Shown in pieces: positions 1-5,821 of a stretch of 9,324 nucleotides of DNA. Source of the DNA: Hyphomonadaceae bacterium (lineage in GTDB: Bacteria > Pseudomonadota > Alphaproteobacteria > Caulobacterales > Aquidulcibacteraceae); NCBI GenBank assembly GCA_003526465.1, contig DPWD01000015.1, forward strand, positions 1 to 9,324, given 5' to 3'. Numbering within the stretch: position 1 is the first letter of the stretch; the number at the start of each line of letters is the position of its first letter. A model generated the notes under the pieces. That model was not told where the DNA came from. It saw nothing but the letters and a program-made list of their open reading frames with translations, and searched no databases. The translations under genes were made by a program, and so were the position numbers.

Positions 1-222
1 TCACCTGTGTCTCGGGTCGCTCAGTTTTGCGCGATGCCCAACGCAAGCTTGGCGCGCAGGGGCAGGCGGGAGCGTCGACGTGGGCGTATTCTGAATGGTC
101 GATGTCCACGCCTCTAAAGAGAGCAGGCCGCGACGTTTACCCGCATCCGGAGCTTGGGGCGCCAAGGCCGCCGGGTTAGGGTTAAGGTTCGGTCCAGAAC
201 TCGACTTAGGCGAGAGGGAAAA
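1..222. other. Upstream region of the TonB receptor, no gene recognised
   Basis: No convincing coding region runs through this stretch on either strand; the frames I read by hand are short and low-complexity. It should hold the promoter and leader of the receptor gene, but I cannot point to a confident -35/-10 pair. A small inverted repeat (TTGCG at 27-31, CGCAA at 42-46) is present. The first ~20 bases resemble the insertion-sequence-like repeat found near 5047, which is treated separately as a weak finding. Confidence 0.4.
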
Positions 223-3084
223 ATGACAAATCGTACAATTATGCGTTCGTTCTCGAGCGCCATCGCGCTTTCTGCGTTGATCCTTGGAGCGACCCCTGCG
301 TTCGCTCAGGATGCGGCCGAAGAGGACACCATCGTCGTCACCGGCTCGCGCATCCGCACTGACCCGCTAACGCACCGTCAGCCGGTGACTGAACTTGGCG
401 TCGAAGACATTGCCCGCAGTGGCCTCTCCGCGACAGCCGACGTGCTGCAGCGTCTGCCGGTTTCCGGCGGCGGCTTGAACACCCGCAACAATAATTCCGG
501 CAACCTCGGAAACCCACCGGACGGCGGCGGCGTTGGGGCCGGCGCGGCGGAAGTCGATCTGCGCTTTCTCGGCGCGCGACGTGTGCTGGTATTGGTCGAT
601 GGTCAACGCTGGGTCAGCGGTACGGCGGGCTCGGGCATTCCAGGTTCGGTTGACCTCAACACCATCCCTTCGGCGATGATCCAGAAAATCGAAGTGCTGC
701 AGGAAAGCGCCTCGCCGATCTACGGCTCGGACGCCATCGCTGGCGTCGTCAACATCATCACCCGCCGTAGTCAGCAAGGGCTTGAGGCCTACGGACAATA
801 TGGCAGCTTCGAAGAAGGCGACGGCGAGACCCAGGATTTCGGGCTGACCTACGGTCTCACCCCGGCGGCGAACACCGACATTGTCCTTGGTGCGAATTAT
901 CAGAAGCAGGAATTGGTTTTCTCCGGGGATCGCCCACTCTCTGCGTTTCCCGCGCCAAACGCCACGAGTTGCTCGGCAGGGGGATGTTCCTCGGGGGCGG
1001 TCAATGGACGAATTGACCTCATTGTCCCGAGCTTGGTGGGTTTTGAGAACATCGACGTGACGTTTGGCGGCACGCCGGGCTCCCCGGCTGTTTTCAATCC
1101 AGCCGCATGCGTGCCGACCGCAGATCCCGGGTTTTCGAGCTGCAGCTTGAGCCCGACCAATTCGTTCCGAGATTTCACCACCGCGGACCGGTTCAACTTC
1201 GCGCCGTTCAACTACCTGCAGACGCCATCGGAGCGCCTGGGGTTGTTCGGGTCGTTTAGTCACGATTTCAGCAACGCCACCTCGTTCCGCGTGCGGGCGA
1301 GCTACGCCGACCGCAAGTCGGCCAACCAAGCCGCGCCCTTGCCGCTTTTCTTGGGTCAAGACGCCGGCAACGGCACCATCCTCGATGACACGCTCATCGA
1401 CGTCACCAATCCGTTCAATCCCTTCGGCTTCACGCTGAACCCCTCGACCTATTCCTTCATCGGTCGGCGCATGATCGAGGCAGGCCCGCGCCATTTCGAG
1501 CAAGAGGTGGAGACCTGGGATGTGGCGGCCACACTCGCGGGGCAGTGGGCTCTGTTTGGGCGTGATTGGTATTGGGATGCGAATCTGAGCGCGGCGGAAA
1601 ATACCGCCGAGCAGAGCTTCACTGGCGACATCAACGTCGCCCGGGTGCAGCAGGCGCTTGGCCCTGCGGCTTTGTGCACTGGCGCATGCACCCCACTCAA
1701 TCTGTTTGGCGGCGAGAACACGATTACGGCGGCGATGCTGAACTTCATCGGCTACACCGAGCACAATTCCAGCGAAGCCAAGCTCACCGACTTCACCTTC
1801 AATATCACCGGCGATTTGGCCGAACTCTCCGCGGGCGCGCTGAGCGTGGCTGCCGGTTACGAGTATCGCAAGGTGGAAGGCAGCTTCACCCCCGATCCGA
1901 TCACCGAGGCGGGGCTGACCTCGGACATTCCGGCGCGTGCTGGCCGCGGCGAGTACGACGTCAATGAATTGTACGGCGAAGTCCGCATCCCGATTGCGGC
2001 CGACCAGCCAGGAATTCACCTTCTGGAAGCCTCGCTCGCGGGTCGGGTCTTCGACTACTCGACCTTTGGCCAGGATTCGACCTTTTCCGGCGGGCTGCGC
2101 TGGCGTCCGGTTGAAGAGATGTTGTTCCGCGGCTCTTGGGGGCAAGGCTTCCGCGCGCCGTCGATCGGCGAATTGTTCGGCGGCGGCTCGCGTTTCGACG
2201 CCACGATCAACGATCCGTGCAACAATTTGCTAACCATCGCCAACCCGACCATCGTCGCCAACTGCATCGCCAATGGCGTGCCAGCGGATGGCAGCTACTC
2301 GCAACGCAATCCGCAATTGCCGGTCTTCGTTCGCGGCACGGCGAGCCTGCAGCCGGAAACCAGCGAGAGCTGGAACGTCGGCGCGGTGTGGCGCCCGACT
2401 TGGGCGGAGGGGCAAGGCTGGAGCGACGCTCTCACGCTCGAAGTGAATTACGCCAACATCTCGATCGAGGATGCTATCCAGGCAGCTGACCCGAACACCG
2501 TGATGACGCTCTGCGCCACCACCGGGCAATGCTCGACGATCAGCCGTTCCACTAGCGGCGCGGTGCGTTCGATTGACGACCCGCTGACCAATGCAGGCTT
2601 CGTCGAGACTCGCGCGGTGGACTTCAACATCTCCTGGACCTCGCCCGATTGGTCGTTCGGTCAGTTTAGCGTCGCTTCCTTCACCAGCCACCTGCTGGAA
2701 TACACCGACGGGGCCACCAGCCCAGCGGTGTCGCGCGAAGGCACCGAACGCGGCAGTCCCTCGCAGGCCTTCCCGGAATGGAAATCCACCACCAGCTTGA
2801 ACTGGGAGTTGGCCGGCTTCGGCGCGACGCTGACCAATCGTTATACGTCGAGCTTGATCGAAACCGCCAACGGCGGCACCGAGATGGATGCCTACTCGCC
2901 ATGGGACATTCAGGTGCGCTGGGCGCCGGAATTCGCTCACGGCGGCGAGTTCGCGCTCGGTGTCAACAACATGTTCGAGGAAGACACCCCAGGCTGCTTC
3001 AGCTGCGACGTCAACAACATGGACCCAAGCGTTCACGACGTGCCGGGCCGCTTTGGCTATTTCCGCGTGAGCTTCAAGCAATAA
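223..3084 (+). CDS. TonB-dependent outer-membrane receptor
   Basis: A 953-residue outer-membrane receptor that would import a scarce ligand (siderophore, sugar, peptide or similar) using energy from TonB-ExbB-ExbD. It has a signal peptide ending AFA at residue 28, then a TonB-box/plug start '[10 protein letters not shown]' (residues 35-44). The plug runs to about residue 182, ending in 'VVNIITRR' and including the '[13 protein letters not shown]' segment typical of the family. The rest is the beta-barrel, with the conserved '[11 protein letters not shown]' block near residue 642 and '[12 protein letters not shown]' near 709. I chose ATG 223 because GAGAGGG lies just upstream and the signal peptide follows directly. 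An in-frame TTG at 154 would add 23 arginine-rich residues and is unlikely. Twelve cysteines fall in six close pairs, probably in outer loops. The ligand cannot be told from sequence; the neighbouring CoA-transferase is convergent and gives no clear hint. Confidence 0.95.
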   Translation: MTNRTIMRSFSSAIALSALILGATPAFAQDAAEEDTIVVTGSRIRTDPLTHRQPVTELGVEDIARSGLSATADVLQRLPVSGGGLNTRNNNSGNLGNPPDGGGVGAGAAEVDLRFLGARRVLVLVDGQRWVSGTAGSGIPGSVDLNTIPSAMIQKIEVLQESASPIYGSDAIAGVVNIITRRSQQGLEAYGQYGSFEEGDGETQDFGLTYGLTPAANTDIVLGANYQKQELVFSGDRPLSAFPAPNATSCSAGGCSSGAVNGRIDLIVPSLVGFENIDVTFGGTPGSPAVFNPAACVPTADPGFSSCSLSPTNSFRDFTTADRFNFAPFNYLQTPSERLGLFGSFSHDFSNATSFRVRASYADRKSANQAAPLPLFLGQDAGNGTILDDTLIDVTNPFNPFGFTLNPSTYSFIGRRMIEAGPRHFEQEVETWDVAATLAGQWALFGRDWYWDANLSAAENTAEQSFTGDINVARVQQALGPAALCTGACTPLNLFGGENTITAAMLNFIGYTEHNSSEAKLTDFTFNITGDLAELSAGALSVAAGYEYRKVEGSFTPDPITEAGLTSDIPARAGRGEYDVNELYGEVRIPIAADQPGIHLLEASLAGRVFDYSTFGQDSTFSGGLRWRPVEEMLFRGSWGQGFRAPSIGELFGGGSRFDATINDPCNNLLTIANPTIVANCIANGVPADGSYSQRNPQLPVFVRGTASLQPETSESWNVGAVWRPTWAEGQGWSDALTLEVNYANISIEDAIQAADPNTVMTLCATTGQCSTISRSTSGAVRSIDDPLTNAGFVETRAVDFNISWTSPDWSFGQFSVASFTSHLLEYTDGATSPAVSREGTERGSPSQAFPEWKSTTSLNWELAGFGATLTNRYTSSLIETANGGTEMDAYSPWDIQVRWAPEFAHGGEFALGVNNMFEEDTPGCFSCDVNNMDPSVHDVPGRFGYFRVSFKQ

Positions 3085-3107
3085 GAGGCAACTGTAAACA
3101 AAACCTC

Positions 3108-3139
3108 GCGCCGGCGGACCCTCGTCCGCCGGCGCTTTT
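3108..3139. terminator. Strong intrinsic terminator shared by two converging genes
   Basis: A perfect 12-bp GC-rich stem (3108-3119 with 3124-3135) closes a CCTC loop and is followed by TTTTA at 3136-3140. On the opposite strand the same stem is followed by a T-rich run, the complement of the A-rich stretch at about 3096-3103. It therefore can stop transcription of the receptor from the left and of the CoA-transferase from the right. The stop codon of the CoA-transferase (3138-3140) lies inside the T tract. Confidence 0.9.
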
Positions 3140-4355
3140 ATGTGATCCCGCGCTCGCGCCAGCCGCTAAGTTCGGCGGGCGTCGCGCCCAACAGTTCGCT
3201 CAGCGTCGCTTCGGTGTCCTGGCCCAGCAGAGGCGGGGGCAGATGCGTGGCAGGCGGGGTTCCGCTCATCCGCAAAGGATTGGCGGCCAGCCGCACTTCG
3301 CGCCCGTCAGCACGCCGCGCAGTTTCCACCGCGCCGCGCGCGAGCACTTGCGGGTTGGCGTACACTTGCTCGAGCGTGTTGATCGGCCCGCACGGAACCT
3401 CTGCCTTTTCCAATGCTTCGATCCATTCCGATGTCGTTCGCGTGCGCGTGGCCGGCGCTAGCGCTTGCGTGAGCGCTTCGCGATGGGTGACGCGCGCCTC
3501 ATTGCTGGCGAAGCGCGGATCGTCGGCGAGCGCCAAACCAGCCGCAGCGCAGAAATCGCGGAACTGGCCGTCATTGCCGATGGTGAGAACGATGTGCCCA
3601 TCGGCGGTGGCGAGCACTTGGTAAGGTGCGATGGAGGCGTGCTGGTTGCCGAGCCGGCGCGGCTTCTCGCCCGAGAGCAGGTAGCTCGCGCCGAGATTAG
3701 CGAGCATCGCCACTTGGCAATCCAGCAGCGACACATCGATGTGCTGGCCTTGGCCGGTGCGTTCGGCATGGCGCAACGCCGCCAGCACGCCGGTCACAGC
3801 GTACATGCCGGTGAAAAGATCCGCCACCGCGACCGCCGACTTCATCGGTTCGCCATCGGGTTCGCCGGTGAGGCTCATCAACCCGCCCGTGGCTTGGATC
3901 ATGTAATCGTAGCCGGGGCGCTTGGAATAGGGGCCGGTTTGGCCGAAGCCGGTGATCGAGCAATAGACGATGGCGGGATTGATCTTGGCGATGCTCTCGT
4001 AGTCGAGGCCGTATTTCTTCAAACCGCCAGTCTTGAAATTCTCGACCAGAATTTGGCAATGCGGCGCCAGCCGGCGGACAAGTTCGGCGCCTTCCGGCTT
4101 GGCAAAATCAATGGTGACAGAGCGCTTGTTGCGGTTGGCGCAGAGAAAATACGCGGCGTCGCCATGCGCGCCGCTGTCGCTTGGAAGGAATGGCGGGCCC
4201 CACGCGCGCGTGTCGTCGCCCTTGCCGGGCTTTTCCACCTTGATCACCTCGGCGCCAAGGTCGCCAAGAATTTGCGTCGCCCAAGGGCCAGCGAGCACGC
4301 GAGAGAGATCGAGCACGCGGATGCCGGTGAGGGCGGTTCTTGAAGTTTCTGTCAT
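3138..4355 (-). CDS. CaiB/BaiF family (class III) CoA-transferase
   Basis: A 405-residue cytoplasmic enzyme expected to move a CoA group between acyl-CoA and a carboxylic acid through an aspartyl-CoA intermediate. Family marks seen are the start 'GIRVLDLSRVLAGPWATQIL', then 'LGAEVIKVEKPGKGDDTR', 'NRNKRSVTIDF', and 'YCSITGFGQTGPY' near residue 131. The likely catalytic aspartate is Asp179 in 'VADLFTGMY', aligned by memory with Asp169 of oxalate-type formyl-CoA transferase. The 'RPPPLLGQDT'-like ending 'PPPLLGQDTEATL' is also typical, and the length fits the family. The 'GDDTRAWGPPF' segment resembles the succinyl-CoA:glutarate/dicarboxylate branch more than carnitine or oxalate enzymes, but the substrate is not assignable from sequence. 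Start ATG 4353-4355 is preceded on its strand by GAGG. It diverges from the GFA gene across 50 bp, so the two may share a control region. Confidence 0.93.
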   Translation of the reverse strand: MTETSRTALTGIRVLDLSRVLAGPWATQILGDLGAEVIKVEKPGKGDDTRAWGPPFLPSDSGAHGDAAYFLCANRNKRSVTIDFAKPEGAELVRRLAPHCQILVENFKTGGLKKYGLDYESIAKINPAIVYCSITGFGQTGPYSKRPGYDYMIQATGGLMSLTGEPDGEPMKSAVAVADLFTGMYAVTGVLAALRHAERTGQGQHIDVSLLDCQVAMLANLGASYLLSGEKPRRLGNQHASIAPYQVLATADGHIVLTIGNDGQFRDFCAAAGLALADDPRFASNEARVTHREALTQALAPATRTRTTSEWIEALEKAEVPCGPINTLEQVYANPQVLARGAVETARRADGREVRLAANPLRMSGTPPATHLPPPLLGQDTEATLSELLGATPAELSGWRERGIT

Positions 4356-4405
4356 CGGCGGCCTCGAGTTTGTATGGTCCTCGCAGGCGGTGGTAAGGTT
4401 TTGGC

Positions 4406-4864
4406 ATGAGCGAAGTCAAAGCGCCAATCGCCACCGGCGGCTGCCAATGCGGGGCCGTGCGCTACGCCCTTTACGTCGCCCCGCAGCGCTCCCACGTCTG
4501 TCATTGCCGCATGTGCCAGCGCGCCACCGGGGGATTGTTCGCAGCCCTCGCTGGCGCGCCGAAGCCCGACTTTGCCTGGACCAAGGGGGAGCCCGCAGTG
4601 TTTGCCTCGTCAAATCTGGCGACGCGCGCCTATTGCCGCGATTGCGGCACGCCGCTTTCGTTCAGCTACAACCGCCCGGACTCCCATTTTTACATCACCA
4701 TCGGTTCGCTCGACGATCCCGAGGCCGCCCCCATCGAGCGCCAGTTCGGCATCGAAAGCCGGATTTCCTGGGTGCATTTCTGCGCCGACGTGCCCGAAGA
4801 GAAGACCGGCGAAAGCCCCCAGGCCGCGGCCTTCCTAGCGGAGATGCGGAACAACCAGGGTTGA
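4406..4864 (+). CDS. GFA/CENP-V domain zinc protein
   Basis: A 152-residue small zinc protein of the GFA family, named for glutathione-dependent formaldehyde-activating enzyme (Gfa). It shows the three expected cysteine groups: 'GGCQCGAVRY' (Cys13, Cys15), 'CHCRMCQRATGG' (Cys32, Cys34, Cys37) and 'YCRDCGTPLSF' (Cys77, Cys80). In the solved Gfa structure the first and third groups hold a structural zinc and the middle group a second zinc that can bind glutathione; the layout here matches. Most family members are not proven formaldehyde enzymes, so a general thiol-adduct or carbon-sulfur role is as safe as the name allows. ATG 4406 is preceded by TAAGG with good spacing. The gene ends 35 bp before tRNA-Val and is divergent from the CoA-transferase. 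Confidence 0.9.
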   Translation: MSEVKAPIATGGCQCGAVRYALYVAPQRSHVCHCRMCQRATGGLFAALAGAPKPDFAWTKGEPAVFASSNLATRAYCRDCGTPLSFSYNRPDSHFYITIGSLDDPEAAPIERQFGIESRISWVHFCADVPEEKTGESPQAAAFLAEMRNNQG

Positions 4865-4899
4865 GCCGGCGCGCGAGCCCGCCTATGAGGCCCGGTTCC

Positions 4900-4974
4900 G
4901 GGCGGTTAGCTCAGCGGTAGAGCGTCTCGTTTACACCGAGAGGGCCGGGGGTTCGATCCCCTCACCGCCCACCA
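4900..4974 (+). tRNA. tRNA-Val (anticodon UAC)
   Basis: The sequence folds as a full cloverleaf of 75 nt. The acceptor stem GGGCGGT (4900-4906) pairs with ACCGCCC (4964-4970), followed by an encoded ACCA. The D arm is GCTC/GAGC. The anticodon stem TCTCG/CGAGA carries the loop TTTACAC, with anticodon TAC at 4932-4934. The variable loop has five bases. The T arm has loop TTCGATC, with one G-U wobble in its stem. It reads GUA and related valine codons. The gene lies just after the GFA gene, so its promoter probably overlaps the end of that gene. Confidence 0.95.
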
Positions 4975-5020
4975 GGAACACAATTGTCCAGCCCCTCGAC
5001 AAGCCCGTTCTGCCCGCTTG

Positions 5021-5060
5021 TGTCACCCATGTCTTAGGAACGATCCGTCACCCATGTCTC
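5021..5060. repeat. Direct 13-bp repeat, possible insertion-sequence end remnant
   Basis: The 13-mer GTCACCCATGTCT occurs at 5022-5034 and again at 5047-5059, 25 bp apart start to start, lying between two convergent tRNA genes. Paired sites of this TGTCACCCATGTCTCCGG type resemble, from memory, the transposase-binding ends of IS481-like elements. No transposase gene lies beside it: tRNA-Pro begins 21 bases further on. If it is an IS end, only about 50 bases remain. A separate 6-bp inverted repeat (ACAAGC 4999-5004, GCTTGT 5016-5021) abuts its left side and could belong to it or act as a weak terminator. Confidence 0.55.
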
Positions 5061-5080
5061 CGGGCTGAACCACGTGAGCA

Positions 5081-5157
5081 TGGTCGGGGCGGCGGGATTC
5101 GAACTCGCGACCCTTAGCTCCCAAAGCTAATGCTCTACCAGGCTGAGCTACACCCCG
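5081..5157 (-). tRNA. tRNA-Pro (anticodon UGG)
   Basis: Read on the minus strand, this is a 77-nt cloverleaf. The acceptor CGGGGTG pairs with CGCCCCG, and an encoded ACCA ends at 5081. The D arm is AGCTC/GAGC with a CCTGGTA-type loop. The anticodon stem TTAGC/GCTAA carries loop TTTGGGA, giving anticodon TGG (complement at 5121-5123). The T arm has the standard loop TTCGAAT. The T stem GCGAG/CCCGC contains one apparent A-C mismatch, at positions 52 and 62 in standard tRNA numbering. It reads CCA and related proline codons. Confidence 0.94.
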
Positions 5158-5276
5158 ACTTGGGCGCGGGTCTGTGCCACGGCCCGCCTTTGTTCGCAAC
5201 CGCCTTGGGCAAATAACGCTGGCGAGACAGCGGCGGCGACGCCTCGCAAGGGTTGGCGCATCCGCCTGCGCGGCGT

Positions 5277-5717
5277 TCAACAGCGAAATCCAAACCGGCT
5301 CATCAATTCCTCGCGGGTAGCGGTTTCGCGTTGGGCCTCCGGCATGCGCACAACGCGCTCGTAAACACCTCGACCGATTTGGCGCCACCACGGGAGATCG
5401 ATCGCCCCCTGTAGCTCAAGGTAGGCCAGGTATTCGTCGAGGGTCGCGAAAGCTCTTCCCCGCGAGAAAGGAAGGTTGCTCACAGGCTCTCCGCATGCGC
5501 TGTCCGCCCCTTCGCTCTGGGGCCTGTCGCTCTGGGCCCCTTCGCTCTCGGTGTGTTGCGCTGCAGCATCCGGGGCGGGCGGCTTGGGCCTGACCATGAC
5601 TTGTTCCCGACTCGCTGCGGCGCGCTCGCCTCTGGCGGGTAAAACGTTGCCGCAGGCGCTTATCGCCAGTGTAGTGAACGCAGCCGCCGGGACAATGAGT
5701 CGTAACAGCGAATTCAT
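5277..5717 (-). CDS. Small lipoprotein of unknown function
   Basis: A 146-residue protein that I do not recognise as a named family. The N-terminus 'MNSLLRLIVPAAAFTTLAIS' is a short signal peptide, and I19-S20-A21-C22 is a good lipobox, so it is probably lipid-anchored in the envelope. Residues 25-80 are low-complexity, rich in Ala, Pro, Ser, Glu and Gln, and include a 5-residue repeat (SEGAQ/SDRPQ/SEGAD). The C-terminal part (about 87-146) looks folded: 'FATLDEYLAYLELQGAIDLP' followed by 'WWRQIGRGVYERV' and 'TREELMSRFGF'. I recall similar short 'TLDEYLAxLExxGAxDxPWY' segments in alphaproteobacterial hypothetical proteins, but without a function. I chose the start at 5717 because of the signal peptide; the frame stays open to 5966 but that extension would overlap the divergent protease gene. 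It is divergent from that protease with a 104-bp gap. Confidence 0.75.
   Translation of the reverse strand: MNSLLRLIVPAAAFTTLAISACGNVLPARGERAAASREQVMVRPKPPAPDAAAQHTESEGAQSDRPQSEGADSACGEPVSNLPFSRGRAFATLDEYLAYLELQGAIDLPWWRQIGRGVYERVVRMPEAQRETATREELMSRFGFRC
5507..5551. repeat. Three tandem 15-bp units inside the lipoprotein gene
   Basis: Three adjacent 15-bp units share the core CGCTCTGGG or CGCTCTCGG: 5507-5521, 5522-5536 and 5537-5551. The first and third share CCCCTTCGCTCT exactly. In the lipoprotein they encode five-residue units in the flexible linker after the lipidated cysteine. Since 15 is a multiple of three, copy number could vary without a frameshift. Confidence 0.8.
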
Positions 5718-5777
5718 GCAGAAAGGTCTCGTTACGCCTCCCCCGAGCGCCTCAAGCTGAGTATGTCGAAGATCAAG

Positions 5778-5797
5778 GTTCGCCGCAAGCCGCGAAC
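5778..5797. promoter_or_regulatory. Inverted repeat in the divergent lipoprotein/protease gap
   Basis: GTTCGC (5778-5783) and GCGAAC (5792-5797) form a perfect 6-bp inverted repeat around an 8-base spacer, 24 bp before the protease start. It could be an operator half-site pair or a hairpin in the leader. The 104-bp gap must contain promoters for both genes, but I cannot place -35/-10 boxes with confidence. Confidence 0.35.
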
Positions 5798-5821
5798 GTA
5801 GCAATCCAAGGGGAGTTTGGC

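Noticed and set aside
173..187. GGGTTAGGGTTAAGG, telomere-like tandem
   Set aside because: Only about two imperfect copies in a bacterial leader; most likely chance.
154..222. N-terminal extension of the receptor from TTG 154
   Set aside because: It would place an Arg-rich stretch before a perfect signal peptide, and ATG 223 has its own ribosome-binding site.
367..2145. 592-codon open frame antisense to the TonB receptor
   Set aside because: It lies wholly inside a clearly real gene, shows no recognisable domain, and has the Arg/Ala/Gly-rich makeup of a GC-driven shadow frame.
3465..4343. 292-codon open frame antisense to the CoA-transferase
   Set aside because: It overlaps a well-supported enzyme gene completely and has no recognisable motif.
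5023..5391. 122-codon minus-strand frame containing 'GVAQPGRALALGAKGREFESRRPDH'-like sequence
   Set aside because: This is the well-known false protein made by translating a tRNA gene; it covers tRNA-Pro and also overlaps the lipoprotein end.
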